Part shown: one piece after another, positions 1 to 13,737 of the stretch
Layout of the letters: every line of letters starts with the position of its first letter
Position numbering within the stretch: position 1 is the stretch's first letter
NCBI RefSeq assembly: GCF_017591435.1
Contig: NC_059301.1
Location: 10,549,049-10,613,048 of the forward strand
DNA from: Portunus trituberculatus
Lineage: Eukaryota; Arthropoda; Malacostraca; Decapoda; Portunidae
Length of the DNA: 64,000 nucleotides
Direction: 5' to 3'
Notes under the pieces: generated by a model
The model's database searches: none
What the model was told of the DNA's origin: nothing
The model's input: the letters and a program-made list of their open reading frames with translations, nothing else
Program-made: the position numbers and the translations under genes

Positions 1-562
1 GGAGTTGATAGTAACAAAAGTTATCTTTAGAGTGCAGGATGCAATTGTACTCCATGTTCTTGAGATGCAGAAGGAAATAAGCAGTTGAGACCTGCAGAAG
101 GTCATCAGTAGATATACAGCACCCTCTCCTTGGAAGTAAATTAGCCATAGCAGTAGGTATCTGTTGCATTATCTCGTGCCTTAGACCTTTTTATTTTAAT
201 GAAATAGGAAGATAATTATAATACCAAATCTTCAGTCTAAATGTGTGAAAAAGACAAATTATTTACATATATTCATCCTCATGACTGTTGACATGTGCAT
301 GGAGATGTGCTCTTATTGATAGCTTTAAAAACAAGCACATTGTATAAGATTATTGAAGATAGTTTGAGAGTATAAAGAATTGTAGATATGGCAAGAACAC
401 TATGAGTTATCAGTCAGCTGCTTGGCAAGAGAGAGATGGAGGCCTTGAATCTCTTCATACTGATTGCATGTGCCACTTCCACTGATCTTTTGTTGCATGT
501 AGAAAACCTTTTGAACATGCTTATCTGCTCTTCTCTTGTTGAGTTTCTGTTTTATATTCATA

Positions 563-563
<1 letters not shown>
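1..563. other. no gene seen
   Basis: Unique-looking AT-rich sequence. I see no exon with supporting splice sites and no recognisable repeat before the GT array. Confidence 0.5.

Positions 564-636
<73 letters not shown>
564..636. repeat. (GT)n microsatellite
   Basis: Uninterrupted TG dinucleotide array of about 36 units. Open frames through it (Cys-Val or Thr-His repeats) are artefacts. Confidence 0.97.
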
Positions 637-638
<2 letters not shown>

Positions 639-2654
639 TGAAAAGAAGTGTGTTAAGGGAATGTGTCTGTTCAACACTTGTTATGCCCAATTTATCATTT
701 AGGCATGAGTGGTAAGGAAAGACTACTTCTTGCTGCTGAATACCACAAGGGAACTGCTGGGGTAGACAGTAACACTGGTGATGAATATTGATCTCATAGG
801 TTAGGTGATTAATTGATCTTATGATTGTTAATATAGTGTTTAAGAAATTGGTTGCACGGTAATTTAGTATATTTCAGTGTCAACACTCAAAAGAGAGATA
901 ACATTATAGGTATGTGTGTTTCTTCTATACAATTACTCATTGGTTTATCTCCATTCATTTTATTGTAGAATGGAAGAAAATTCAATCATGTTTGAGTATT
1001 TTGGGTGTCACCAGCTGTGCTGTATTTAGTGTCTTTTGTCCTTTATTCTTTGAAGTAGTGGACAGACATGGTGTTGATGTTGACTGGTGTCTGATTAATC
1101 TCTTGATCATCTACGTTCTTTGGTGAAATGCACCAGATAATATGATAAATAATTTTCAAGCACCAGAGAATATAATAAATAATTTTCAAGCTTGTCAAAA
1201 GAGAAAGGCTTGTCAGGGACCATGAGTTGTTTTGGCAATGATGGTGGTAGTTTGTATGCTAATAATTACCCACTTAAGACTCAATCACATGTACATTATG
1301 AAATAGCTTGTAAGAATTTAGCTTGGTGCAAGAACAGAATATTTTATATTTCTAAACCAAAGAACAAGTGAATACACACAAATAGCCATGTTTGTTGTGA
1401 TGCACATACCAGTACTGTAGGCTCTCCAGATGCATATTAGATCTTTTGAAAACAGCAGGCAGGCAACATGAGTGTTAGTATAGTAATTTGTAAGGATTAT
1501 CCAGTGAAACACATGTTTGAACATCCTAGAGATATTCTGCACTTACTTGAGATAATATGCAGATTCCTTAGGATGTTTTTTGATTGGTTGCTTCTATTAT
1601 TAGGTAGAGGAAAGTCAAATTAAAATCTTTGAGCACAAATTAATAGCTGAATGTTGAATGCTACTTTAGGTGCAGAGGCTGAAGAAAATTACAGTTGAAC
1701 ATAATTTATTTTGATTAATTAATTAGTCTATTTATTTACTTATTTATTTTTCTTACAACATAATGCCAAAGAAAAATTCACTGTATGTACACAGCTCCTT
1801 CAGTAGCTTGTGCTGGATACCTCACCAACTTGTAACTCAGTCCTTGAGTCACCCACTCAGCTGTATTTCTTCCTGTACAGCTGTCCAGAATAGATGTTCT
1901 GATGTATTGTTCTTATGAGGACTATTTTCAAAACCCACAGTGATGATTAGTCAGACTATCATGGGTTTGTATTTTCCCATTGAAGGGACACAATCTTTTG
2001 TTCAATTATTACTCTAGTCACGAAAGTATCTTTGAAAATGTAACTTTCCCTGCACATTCTTAAAAAGTAATGATAAATATGCACAGAAGTGTATAGGAAT
2101 ATGAGTTTAGTATTTACTTTGTGTGACTCAGTTCATATCATGGCCTTGATTCACACATCATGGTCCTCAGCCAATGGTGGTTGAAGTAGCTCACTAATAC
2201 ATAGTCTGTAATGGAAGTGGGAGTAATGCTAGTCATTTAACAAGTAAGTTGTCTCTGAATGGAGAGGTAAGGAGTAGAAATGGAAGTGTTTTGAACACTT
2301 ACCATGACAAGTACAAATGCATTCTGTTCTGGCTGTTTCAAAGCAATAGAATATTAGTTAAATCTTTCATTAATGTTGTGTTAGTCCTTATTTGCAATAT
2401 ATGTATACTGGCTTTTGCATTAATTGTCTGCAACCATTTCTGTGATAGCAGATTATTGTGATGCTTGTAGGTACCTGTTTAATTTTAATGCTACATTATT
2501 GTTATTGTTATTTATTTTAATTACAGTTCAAGGTGGAGGTTGAAAGTGTGACATGGGGATATGTTAATGATTTCAATATATCAGAAAGTTATAGTATGTT
2601 ATTTGGTACTGGGGTCAGTGGTGATGGCTTCACCTGGTCAAGATTTGTTGATCT
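637..2654. other. intergenic, no gene seen
   Basis: AT-rich DNA with no convincing coding exon. The only local structure seen is a roughly 32-bp tandem duplication near 1,131-1,192 (caccaga..aataattttcaag twice). Confidence 0.5.
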
Positions 2655-2659
2655 CACAC

Positions 2660-2690
<31 letters not shown>
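2655..2690. repeat. (AC)n microsatellite at LINE 5' edge
   Basis: AC array with one CG interruption. LINE-derived sequence begins directly after it, so this array marks the 5' junction of the element that ends in another AC array at 5,781. Confidence 0.95.
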
Positions 2691-2939
2691 TGGAGGCTAG
2701 CCCAGCAGGAAACAACAAGGAAGATTTGGTTGAGAAGAGATCTCGGTGAAAAGGAAAGAGAAATGTTAAATGAGTTGAGAAAGGAGGCTTTGAAAAAAAA
2801 TGAAGAGAGGACAGAAGAGGAGAAGAAAGAGTTTTTCTGGAGAATCTTGGATATGAGACTGAGGAAGTGGTTCATAACCCAGAAAAGTACAGCAAGAAAG
2901 GACTAAAGAAACTTACATATGAGCGAAATGTAATGTATT

Positions 2940-3610
2940 CCAACATAAATGGAGTGATATCGGGATTTTAGAACTCAACGATTACTTGAGGGACAAGAAC
3001 CCAGATATTGTGGGTCTTACTGAAACAAAACTGAGAGAGGGAGAAGACCTGATGAAGGTTGGAGAAGGGAAATATAACGTTTGGAAAAGAAATAGAGTAG
3101 GTAAGATGGGAGGAGGAGTGATGTTGCTGGTTAAAAAGATATAAAGGTGGATCAAGTGAAAAAGGTATGGGAAAGGCAGAAGTGCTAAAGATCAGAGCAG
3201 AAACTAATGAAGGAAAAAGAGGCACTACATAGTGGTGTACGTACCACCTAAGACAAATGCATGGTCAGTACAGGAATATGAAGAAATGATAAGTGATACA
3301 GGAACATGTCTGGAAGAAATGTTGGGTGGCTGTGAACGAACTATAATGATGGGAGATTTTAATTGTAAAGAGGTGTGTTGGGAGGACTGGTCAATGGAAG
3401 GATCAGAGACAACATGGGGAAATACACTATTGACACTGGCAATGGAAAATGTGTTAACTCAGTGGGTCAAAGAAGATACTAGGTTTGGAGGAGAGGAGCA
3501 TCGTCAAGACTGGACTTGGTCTTTAGTACAGAGCCAATGGTCATTGAGGAGATGAGGGTGGAGTGCCCTTTAGCAAAGAGTGATCATGCAGTTTTGGAGT
3601 TCAAGGTGAT
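2940..3610 (+). pseudogene. LINE ORF2 endonuclease segment, broken
   Basis: Fragments show the APE-like endonuclease order: a segment reading PDIVGLTETKLREGED near 2,999 (the catalytic glutamate block), MMGDFNCKEVCW near 3,349 (the GDFN block) and KSDHAVLEF near 3,577 (the terminal SDH motif). In-frame reading is lost near 3,140 and again between 3,516 and 3,555, where two frames overlap. The family role is nicking target DNA for target-primed reverse transcription. This copy cannot encode the enzyme. Confidence 0.88.
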
Positions 3611-4114
3611 AGACGAAGAGAAATCTAGAAGAAATGAAGAATATAAAGTGGGAAGATGGAATTATGCCAAGACAGATTTTGGAAACCTAAAGAAATTCTT
3701 TCAAGAGACAAATTGGATGAAATTCAAGAGTGCTAAGGAGCAAATGAAAAGTGGAAGGAATTTATAAAAATATACAAAGAAGGTGAGAAAAATTTGTACC
3801 AATAAGACAACATAGAGAAGTTGGAAAGCAGGACTGGTTTAACGATAGATGTGAAAAGGCTAGAACAAGAAAAGAGGATGCATGGAAGAGGTGGAGAAGG
3901 AAAAGACGGATTAAGCAGTGGGAAAGTTACAAAAGAGCAAGAAATGAATATGTGTTGATTAGAAGAGAAGAAAGAAAGAAACAAGAAAAGGATATAATTG
4001 ATAAATGTAAAGACCAACCAAGGCTTTTTACAGACATGTGAACAACAACATCAAAAATAGAGAAAGTATTGAAAGTTTAGAAGTAAATGGAGTATGCAGT
4101 GAAGATCCCAGGAA

Positions 4115-5646
4115 ATGGCAGAGGCTATGAATGGATGCTTTCGGAAGGTATTCACAAAGGAGACTGCTTTTGACAAACCACTGGTAATGGAACAGAAAGG
4201 GATTATGAAGGAGTTTCAAGTAACTGTGGAGGAGATCAAGAACATGATGGGGAGTTTAGAAGTGAGAAAAGCTGTGGGACCTGATGGGGTATCAGGATGG
4301 ATTTTAAGAGAATGCAGGGAGCAATTGGCAGAAAAAGTTTGTGAAGTAATTGATGCCTCATTAAGGGAAGGTGTAGTGCCCCAAGACTGGAAAAGAGCTA
4401 ACATTGTCCCAATCTATAAATCAGGTAACAAGAGAGACCCATTGAACTATAGACCAGTGTCACTTACAAGTGTGGTAGCTAAGATGTGTGAGAGGGTGGT
4501 GAAGACTAGATGGACAGACTTCTTGGAGAAAATGACATACTTTGTGAGTGTCAATTTGGTTTTAGGAAAGGGCGTTCATGCACGACAAACCTGATATGTT
4601 ACTATTCGAGGGTGATAGATGTAATACAGGAAAGAGATGGTTGGGCTGATGGAATATATCTGGATTTAAAAAAGGCCTTTGATAAGGTACCACACCAGAG
4701 ACTGATCTGGAAACTTGAAATGGTAGGAGGAGTGCATGGCAGTTTACTAAAATGGATGGAAGACTTTTGGTAGGAAGAGAAATGAGAACAATAATTAAGG
4801 ACAGACCATCAGAATGGGGATTGGTGGAGAGTGGAGTTCCACAGGGATCAGTGTTGGCACCAGTAATGTTCGCAGTCTACATAAATGACATGGTGGATGG
4901 GGTGTCCAGTTATGTGAGCCTATTTGCAGACGATGCAAAATTGTTAAGAAAAGTGAGATGTGACAAAGATTGCGAACTACTCCAGGAAGACTTGGACAGA
5001 ATATGGAAATGGAGCTGTACATGGCAAATGGAGTTCAACACGACAAAATGCAAGAAAATAGAGTTTGGCAAGAGTGAAAGAAGAATCAGGAGTATGTACA
5101 AGATAGGAAATGAAGACATAAAACCAGTCATGAAGAAAAAGACCTTGGGGTGACAATTACCAATGACCTATCGCCAGAGAGACATATAAACAAAATAATT
5201 GGAGAAGTATTGAACTTATTGAGGAACATAAGAGTGGCGTCAGATATCTAGATGAAGAAATGATGAAGAAAATAATTACTGCAATGATAAGACCGAGGCT
5301 TGAATATGCAACAATACAGTGGGCTCCGAACTTAAAGAAACACATAAGGAAACTAGAGAAAGTACAGAGGGCTGCAACAAAAATGGTGCCTGACTTAAGA
5401 GATTTGACTTATGAAGACAGACTGAAAAGAATGCAACTTCCAACCCTGGAAAACAGAAGAGAAAGGGGAGACCTGATAGCAATATACAGAGTGATGATTG
5501 GCATGGAAAAATGGATAGGGAAGATCTGTGTATGTGGAATGGAAGAATGTCGAGAGGGCATGGGAAAAACTAAAATGGCCACTTATAGGAGAGATGTGAA
5601 AAATATAGCTTCCCTCATAGAAGGGTGGAAGCATGGAATAGTTTAG
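4115..5646 (+). pseudogene. LINE ORF2 reverse transcriptase segment, broken
   Basis: Successive frame-shifted pieces carry RT blocks in order: a VGPDGVSGWILRE-like lead-in (near 4,276), NYRPVSLTS (near 4,447), FGFRKGRSCTTNL (near 4,555), DLKKAFDKVPH (near 4,663), SGVPQGSVLAPVMF (near 4,830) and FADDAKLL with the catalytic Asp pair (near 4,922). A C-terminal region typical of CR1/L2 elements (RPRLEYATIQWAP, near 5,290) follows. Frame changes occur near 4,510-4,590, 4,760 and 5,150, so this is a dead copy. Confidence 0.92.
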
Positions 5647-5778
5647 ACGTGGAAGTGGTCAACGCAAGGAATATTCATGATTTTAAGAAAAAGCTGGACA
5701 TTAATAGATATGGAGACGGGACAACACGAGCATAGCTCTTTTCCCGTATGTTACAATTAGGTAAATACAATTAGGTAA

Positions 5779-5880
<102 letters not shown>

Positions 5881-5888
5881 TCCCTCAG

Positions 5889-6092
5889 TGTAATTCACCT
5901 CAGTTGTCTGCTGGTCACCCAGCCAGCCCTCCCCATTACGGAGCGAGCTCAGAGCTCATAGATTGATCTTTGGGTAGGACTGAGACCACAACACACTCCA
6001 CACACCGAGAAAGCGAGGCCACAACCCTCGAGTTACATCCCATACCTATTTACTGCTAAGTGAACAGGGGCTACATATTAAAAGGCTTGCCC
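5889..6092 (-). mobile_element. tRNA-derived SINE, subfamily B, 5'-truncated
   Basis: Read on the minus strand this matches the SINE at 40,731: the stretches around cccctgttcacc, gatgtaactcgagg, tgagctctgagctcgctccg and gaggtgaattacac align. The tRNA-like head is missing. The truncated 5' end borders a GT/AC array (6,094-6,127). Confidence 0.85.
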
Positions 6093-6093
6093 T

Positions 6094-6096
6094 TGT

Positions 6097-6127
<31 letters not shown>
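6094..6127. repeat. (GT)n microsatellite
   Basis: GT array directly at the truncated 5' edge of the SINE fragment, seen as AC when read with the SINE. Confidence 0.93.
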
Positions 6128-6541
6128 CATGTGCGCACGCGCGCTTAATATTATGCTTATTTCTTTATTTCTGAAACACGCATTTCAAGAAGCTTACTTG
6201 TAGAGAGAGCCGCTGCTCACGTGATTGGCTGAAGGGCCCTGGGGAGCTGTAACATGGCCACTCCTCACTACACGCTGTTGCCAGTTTCGAAATACAGCTA
6301 GCCTTTATTTTATTAGTCCAACAAATATTTAACTTAGACAATAGTACGTACCTGAAAATATAAGGACTTAAAGAAAACAAAAACCAAGTATTTCTTATTG
6401 CTTTTATTTAACAAAATAGGTAGGTAATTTTTAAAACATGCCTAGTAAAATGTGGCTGGGTGCACTAATTGACACGTGGCACTGTCAGTAAACATTCGAC
6501 AGCTGTAGAGAGAAAAGCCTGCTCTGTCATATAGCCAATAA

Positions 6542-6643
<102 letters not shown>

Positions 6644-6917
6644 TGCATGTGTGGCTGCAGTATGAATTCCAAGGTACCGTGGCCCATAATGTTCAGGGTT
6701 AAAGGGTTGTATTTTATGTTCAGTATATGAGATGACCCCTTGATTGAGCCTAAAAATTGACAAAAAAGCTCGTCTAATACTCCAGCATAAATGGTAAACC
6801 TTGAACAAGGCACTGTAGATGTATAAGATAGCCCATGCTAGGAATATTAATGAATCTAAAGCCAATCAGGTTATTAAATGATATGGAGATAGATGTATAG
6901 CTCTGTAAGTATGTCAG

Positions 6918-7062
<145 letters not shown>

Positions 7063-7603
7063 TCCTTTCTACTGACTGGATCTAGTATATTTTAGTTCTA
7101 ATTCCTTAGTTTCTGGTTACCTGTGAGTGCAGCTGAAGTGATGCCCAAAATCTTAATAAAAATCAGTGGGACATTTTTTTTTTATTCCAGAACTCATATA
7201 TGCCATCTATACACTCAATCATGCTTTTTTTTTTTTTTTTTTTTTTCTCCTTCACTAAATGTTCTAGCTGTCATGTTCTTTGCCTCATGCTTTGCAGGCA
7301 GATAGTCTCACCATAGTGGTGGACAGACTATTAACACTGTACACTTGCTCATATTGACAGGCATCCTTGCATTATTATTATTATTATTATTGTTATCCAG
7401 CAACATGCTTTGGATATTTCCAAGACTGTGTATTTGCCCTCAGAGTGAATTTTGATGGCCAGGGAATGAAACATCCCTGACTACAGTACCAAAATTAATG
7501 ATCTTCACCCTTCAGAAAACATACCAATATCTTTCAGAATCTTGATATTGAAGCATAATTATGATTAAGCTGAAGCAAAATGGAAAAATTATATTTTATG
7601 TTG

Positions 7604-7714
<111 letters not shown>

Positions 7715-7769
7715 TTGTGTAGGAGTGTAGATGAATGATATATGACAGCAGGGTGCTAAAAAGGAGGCC

Positions 7770-7770
<1 letters not shown>

Positions 7771-7861
<91 letters not shown>
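7771..7861. repeat. (GT)n microsatellite
   Basis: About 45 perfect GT units, 58 bp after the AT array. Confidence 0.97.
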
Positions 7862-7863
<2 letters not shown>

Positions 7864-9320
7864 GCAGTAGAGTTTGTGAATTGAGGCTCCTTTTGGAATT
7901 CAATGAAATTAGCAGTGTTGTGTGGTTCTTGTGAACAAATATGTGCCTGAGAAGATGGTGGCATTTCTTTTGTAAAAACAGTTGTCCAAAGTTATGATGC
8001 AACATTCCATTAAATATTTCAGGCAAAAAATAGTAACTTCAACATAAAGCCATCCCTGATTTTTGCTTTTTTTACCAGAACTTAATGTAAAATAATTAAT
8101 CAGTTTATATTTGCTTTATAGACATGAAATTAAGCAGTAGTTGTGACATCACTAGCATCTGGAGCAACTGTGCATATATGTGCCCTTATCCCTACCTGAT
8201 ATTTTGTTGGATAACCCTTCCCTTGACATGGTACTGTGCTGTTGAAAAGGAATACTACTTCATCCTCACTCAAATTATTCCACATTATGAGGAACCTAAT
8301 TTGTCAGTTTATTTTTTTATTTTTTTTATTAAGGACAACATTTTTTCAGTGAGATATATTCAGGGCCACTTGTAGGCTTTGAAATAATCTAAGCCACAAT
8401 ATTGTAACCTCTCCTTCTTTGAGTTAAGGGGAAAGTCCAACATCGAAATATGAATAAATTTTAAAAACAGACAAAATTGAGTTTTATGTTGTCACAGCAC
8501 CTGCTGGCTCAGAGGCATCAAGTGGTGGTGTATTTTTTTTGTCAATTATAATTGTAAATGTCCCTAATATTGGATTTGTAAACCTTATGTGTGGGCATAG
8601 CACACAGTCTGTGAATTAAGCGACTCAGTTGGAGTCTCTCCCTGTGTGTGGTTTGAGTGGCAAGCTACTCAGTGCACTCATTGGACGAGGCTGCTTGTTA
8701 CTTCTCTTTTTCTGAATCTCTTCCATTTCCATAATGTATAGAGTATGAGTAATTATGATACTTTTGTAATGCTCATATAATGTTTTATCAAGACTTCAAA
8801 TGCAATTTTAAACTTTGTTAAACTTCTCTTAATCCTCCAATTTACTGTGCCACTTTCCATTTGTTAAAGCAGTGCTCCAACTCACTAAGTCAAAATGTTT
8901 TTCCATCATTCAGAATAACATTTTCTTTAAAAACTTTGATTCCCCATCTCATGAGCAGAAAATATATCAATTTATCAGGGTGGTTTACATGTGCCATTAA
9001 AAACTTGCCATTATAGCCATCATTGCTGCATCTTTGTGGTAGGGAACGCACTCAATCTCACCACTTGTCACAGTGAACGTGACTATCTGACCAAAATACA
9101 GCTATCTTTATAGCCAGAAATGCTTGTGTGCAGTGTGGCAGGAAGCAGGTTCAGATTCTTGAAATTATCAATAGGCAGTTGTTATTGACTTATTTTGTAA
9201 TAAACTCAATATATGTCTTTGTTACTGACTACATGAAGGAGTTTGCTAACAAGCAGGTTATAACTAGCTGGCAGTAATGGAGTCATCTAGTATCATATCA
9301 AGATTACAATACATACATTG

Positions 9321-9324
<4 letters not shown>
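7862..9324. other. intergenic, no gene seen
   Basis: AT-rich unique DNA. Short open frames (for example 8,124-8,375) have no splice context or recognisable motif and were not called. Confidence 0.5.

Positions 9325-9354
<30 letters not shown>
9325..9354. repeat. (AC)n microsatellite, SINE 5' flank
   Basis: AC array ending exactly where the SINE tRNA-like head starts. Confidence 0.95.
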
Positions 9355-9356
<2 letters not shown>

Positions 9357-9643
9357 CCCGGTAGCTCAGTGGTTAGAGCGCTGGCTTCACAAGCCAGTAG
9401 CCCGGGGTTCGATTCCTCAGCCGGGTGGAGATATTTGGGTGTGTTTCACGTGTAGCCCCTGTTCACCTAACAGTGAGTAGGTACGGGATGTAAATCGAGG
9501 AGTTGTGACCTTGTTGTCCCGGTGTGTGGTGTGTGCCTGGTCTCAGGCCTATCCGAAGATCGGAAACAATGAGCTCTGAGCTCGTTCCATAGGGTAACAT
9601 CTGGCTGTCTCATCAGAGACTGCAGCAGATAAAACAGTGAATT
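9355..9643 (+). mobile_element. tRNA-derived SINE, subfamily A, full length
   Basis: The head is tRNA-like: an A-box (tagctcagtggttagagcgc), an anticodon arm with loop ttcacaa (CAC, valine-type) and a B-box (gggttcgattcc). About 210 bp of unrelated body follow, ending gtgaattacac and passing into (AC)n. A degraded acceptor stem and the fused body rule out a working tRNA gene. It is flanked by AC arrays on both sides. The head would act as an internal RNA polymerase III promoter (family knowledge). Confidence 0.92.
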
Positions 9644-9647
9644 ACAC

Positions 9648-9719
<72 letters not shown>
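9644..9719. repeat. (AC)n microsatellite, SINE 3' tail
   Basis: About 38 AC units with one CG variant, continuous with the SINE end. Confidence 0.96.
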
Positions 9720-9723
<4 letters not shown>

Positions 9724-10724
9724 TGGCATAGATGTAAACCAGTTATTACCTGTAGTCCTGTACACTTCCAAACAATCAATAAGAACATAATAAAATGAGG
9801 GAAGCTGCAAGAGGCTGTCAGGCCTACATGTGGCAGGTTGTTAAAATAAAAGAACTAACTTAATCAATAAAGCTCATATCTACAAATATACATTTCTACC
9901 AAAAACTGTAAAACTTCATGAGATGTAGTAATACCTGAGGTTGCTTCAATTAATTAAGTTTTACATGTCTTTGAAACCTGTTGTATTTTCTGAGCTCATG
10001 CAGTGGCTGTCATTTCTGGCTAAACAAGGCCTCAAAATGCATATGTGTATAGAACATTTTGTTTTTAAAATAACCTGCATTTTTGCCTCTAGCAATATTT
10101 GTAGAAACTTGTGTTACACCCTGTAATGTGACATGTCACATAGCCACTCCTATCAAGAGTATGGAAGGACTGATAATGTGACTAAGAGAATATTTACGAG
10201 TAGTGGATGCAGTCAGGTGTAGAATGAGACAATATAATGTCGGGACTATGAAAAAGAAAGGGAAAATGAAAACATTAAAGCATGCAAGAACATGAATAAA
10301 TGAAGATTTCTATTGCAGCCATCCCTTGGTGGGTGTTTTTGGGAACATTTATCATACATAGATAGATAGATAGATTCAGTTAAATTACAACATTTCAATA
10401 TGATAGTGAAATCCTTGTTATTACTGGTATTCCTCAACCAAGAAGCTTTACATTGTGTTCAAGTTCTATCTGTTGCTCACAAAAGCTTTGATTCCTCTAT
10501 TGTTATAAACACCAAATAGTACCACAAGAAAATATCTTCTTATATCAATTTTTCTCAGCAAACAGCAAAAGAAGATGGATGAAAAAAGTTTCATTCAACA
10601 ACAATTTACACAAAAGTGCAAAAGAAAAAAAAGCTATAGCAACAGACAACAGTTATGAGAGTAGTGAACAGTGTTAGAACAAAGTGGTTTGTCTCCACTC
10701 TAAAGAGAACACCTGCTGACACCC
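9720..10724. other. intergenic, no gene seen
   Basis: AT-rich DNA, with a short (GATA)n run near 10,360. No supported exon. Confidence 0.5.
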
Positions 10725-11275
10725 TGGTGTGTCCCAGTGTGTCTGGCACTGACCCTTCTCCTTCTGGTGCATCCCAGTGTGTCTGGCACTGACCTTCTTG
10801 GTGTGTCCCAGTGTGCCTGGCACTGACCCTCCTGCTGTGTCCTAGTGTGCCTGGCACTGACCCCCCTCCTCCTGCTGTGTGTGTCCCAGTGTGTCTGGCA
10901 CTGACACCCCTCCTCCTGCTGTGTCCCAGTGTGTCTGGCACTGACACCCCTCCTCCTGGTGTGTCCCAGTGTGTTTGGCACTGACGTCCCTCCTCCTGGT
11001 GTGTCCCATTGTGCCTGGCACTGACCTCCCTCCTCCTAGTGTGTCCCATTGTGCCTGGCACTGACCCCTCTGGTGTGTTTCAATGTGCCTGGCACTAACC
11101 CTCCTCCTCCTGGTGTGTCCCAATGTGCTTGGCACTGACCACCTCCTCCTCCTGGTATGTCCCAGTGTGTCTGGCATTGACCTTCCTTCTGTGTCCCAGT
11201 GTGTCTGGCATTGACCTTCCTTCTGTGTCCCAGTGTGTCTGGCATTGACCCTCCTTATGTGTTCCAGTGTGCTTA
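10725..11275. repeat. 34-44 bp minisatellite, about 15 units
   Basis: Tandem units built on a core gtgtgtcccagtgtg, then tctggcactgac and a variable ctcctcctg spacer. Units differ mainly by triplet gains and losses in the spacer and by c/t changes. Because unit lengths are not all multiples of three, all minus-strand frames are partly open and read repeated peptides such as QCQTHWDTPGG and VSARHTGTHQE. I treat this as non-coding. Confidence 0.93.
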
Positions 11276-11405
11276 GGTGTTCATAGTTGGCTCATTATTA
11301 AAAAAAATAATTGTGGTCATATGTGTGATGTTTCATGATATTTTTTTAGAGTTATATGAGATGAATTTGCTAACAATGATTGATCATGTTGATATGATAG
11401 ATTAA

Positions 11406-11449
<44 letters not shown>

Positions 11450-11454
11450 TGTGT
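11406..11454. repeat. (CT)n(GT)n compound microsatellite
   Basis: CT array to 11,432, then GT to 11,454. Confidence 0.94.
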
Positions 11455-11755
11455 TGATTCAATAACAGTACTCGTTAGTTTATCCAGAAAAGAGACATGT
11501 AGATTTTGTTGATAGAAATTGGGATGAGATGTTGACACATTTGCGGTGGAATACATTTCATTAGGTTTTCATCATGTGCAGTGAATAATTGATTGCAGTG
11601 CTTGTCTCACTGAGGCTTTGTTTCTTTTATGGTGAGTGATGGATGGAGAAGCCATCCATCGCTTCCTTGCCTGTCACAGCATTGACGATTAAGGAAATAT
11701 TCTTGTGACTTGCTCCTGTGTTTGTCTCCTGCATAACAGAGAAAAGCATTTAGAC

Positions 11756-12046
11756 CAGTGGTCCTTAATCTTTTTCATTGCCCGTACCCCTTAATATCTC
11801 AGAAAAATTTTTCGTACCCCCTCCAATATAAATACTATACAAACATATGAAAAAGATTAGTGATAGTGTTTACAGCACTAGCTTAAAAAATTGAGACAAT
11901 TATAGTAAGAGAAAAATTAGGAAAATATGTTCTGCTTTCTCATGATAAATATACGGTACCATTGCACTGGCTGCCATGTCTCGTACCCCTAGGTTTAAGG
12001 TTTCGTACCCCTTGGGGGTACAGGTACCCCAGGTTAAGAACCACTG
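11756..12046. mobile_element. non-autonomous hAT element, 291 bp
   Basis: The ends are inverted repeats: it starts cagtggtccttaatctt and ends aggttaagaaccactg, the CAGTGGTTCTTAACCT type known from hAT elements. It is flanked by a perfect 8-bp target duplication, atttagac, at 11,748-11,755 and 12,047-12,054, the hAT hallmark. The interior has four gtacccc-type blocks (three reading cgtaccccct or cgtacccct) and no transposase, so it depends on an enzyme encoded elsewhere. Confidence 0.92.
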
Positions 12047-12230
12047 ATTTAGACGATGCCTTCTGTGCTCTTTATACATAGTCTACTTTTGTAATACATA
12101 TGTAAAGGCACGTTGCTACTTGTTCTTCATTGACCACATATAATAATGTTAGCTGCTCATGTAATCTCCCCTTGTGAATTTGACAGTCAATTTGTTGTGC
12201 TCCATTTTTTATTTATTTTTTTTTTTTTAG

Positions 12231-12232
<2 letters not shown>

Positions 12233-12272
<40 letters not shown>
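12233..12272. repeat. (GT)n microsatellite
   Basis: About 20 GT units, following a T-rich run. Confidence 0.94.
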
Positions 12273-12275
<3 letters not shown>

Positions 12276-12800
12276 AAGATTTATTAGATATTTTTCTCGA
12301 ATTTTAAATCTCAATTTTTATTGCCATTATTTAAAGATATATATTTTTTTGGAGAAAAATCCAAGAGATGGATTGCTGTCAGGTAACAGTGAGATGTAGG
12401 ATATCAAGGAATGTTCTGTAGCGAGAGTATGAAGGAAGATGTGAAAAGAAAAAAAAAATACCAATAGGAATTAATTTGCATCACAATGAATATAATAGCA
12501 GTACGTATTAGTAAGAGGAGGAGAAATATCAACACACATTAATTAAATATGTAAGAAAATGTTATTTCTTCCCAGTTTCTTACATATTATAACTATAAGA
12601 ATGAAAGTATTATTATTTTTTTAATTGTTTAAACTGCTATCAGTGTTTTTATTTGGAAAACAGAAAATATTTTCAGAGATGCACCGTTACAATCATTGGA
12701 TGCTTTTCACTGACGTCAGGTGCGTAGCTACACGTTTGACTGGTTTGTTACGGCTGTCTAAACTCAAAATTATCATGTACTTTACGCCGTTTGTGTGTGT

Positions 12801-13053
12801 GTAATTCACTGTTTGATCTGCTGCAGTCTCTGACGAGACAGCCAGACGTTACCCTACGGAACGAGCTCAGAGCTCATTATTTCCGATCTTGGGATAGGTC
12901 TGAGACCAGGCACACACCACACACCGGGACAACAAGGTCACAACTCCTCGATGTACATCCCGTACCTACTCACTGCTAGGTGAACAGGGGCTACACGTGA
13001 ACGGAGACACACCCAAATATCTCCACCCGGCCGGGGAATCGAACCCCGGTCAT
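12801..13053 (-). mobile_element. tRNA-derived SINE, subfamily A, 5'-truncated within the tRNA head
   Basis: Reverse complement of the 9,355 copy: the shared B-box and body (gggttcgattccccggc, then ggtgaacagggg, aggagttgtgacc and tgagctcgttcc-like stretches) end in gtgaattacac. The head before the anticodon/B-box region is lost. GT arrays lie on both sides (12,792-12,800 and 13,054-13,075), which are AC arrays in the element's orientation. Confidence 0.9.
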
Positions 13054-13737
13054 CTGTGTGTGTGTGTGTGTGTGTATTAAAATGTAGCAGAATTTTCATC
13101 TGTTGCATAAGGACTGTGACAAGATGAAGATAGTAATATTTAGTAATCTTCATCTTGCCATCTCACTTCACCATCTATGTAAGTACTTACATCTCCCTAT
13201 TCTGCCTCACATTTTGTATTCCTTCCTCTCCTTTCTCTCTCATTGTATATTCTGGGTTTCTTTTCTTATATTCTTCTCTTTTGACAAATTTCTTTCGTTG
13301 TACGTCTTAATTTTTCATTACCCTCTCTCCACTGACCTTTCCTGAAGAAGAGAGCGGACGGAGAGAAGTATTGACTGTCTGGGAAGATGGAATATGGTAT
13401 CCATTCTGCTCTGCCTCTACAAACGTTACTTTCGCTTTTGATTCTCTCCCTACATTTTTCGTGTAACATATAAGGACGGAATTCCCAAAGATTCCGGCGC
13501 TTTATTTCGACCTGTTGTAACATTCTTGAAAGTTACTGGGATTCTCAAAGGTGTTTTTTATATTGATAATTTGACAAAGATTCTGGGTATTGGAAATTAT
13601 TGGGGTTTCTCTAAGTGTTTTCATGATTTTAGAGATGTTCTCATTAGGATTTTCACTTGCATAGTTCCCGTGCAAGAATAATAGTGTATGTGTTTAGTCA
13701 ATGAGTGTGATTCCGAGCGTCTTATAGCTTGTATTAG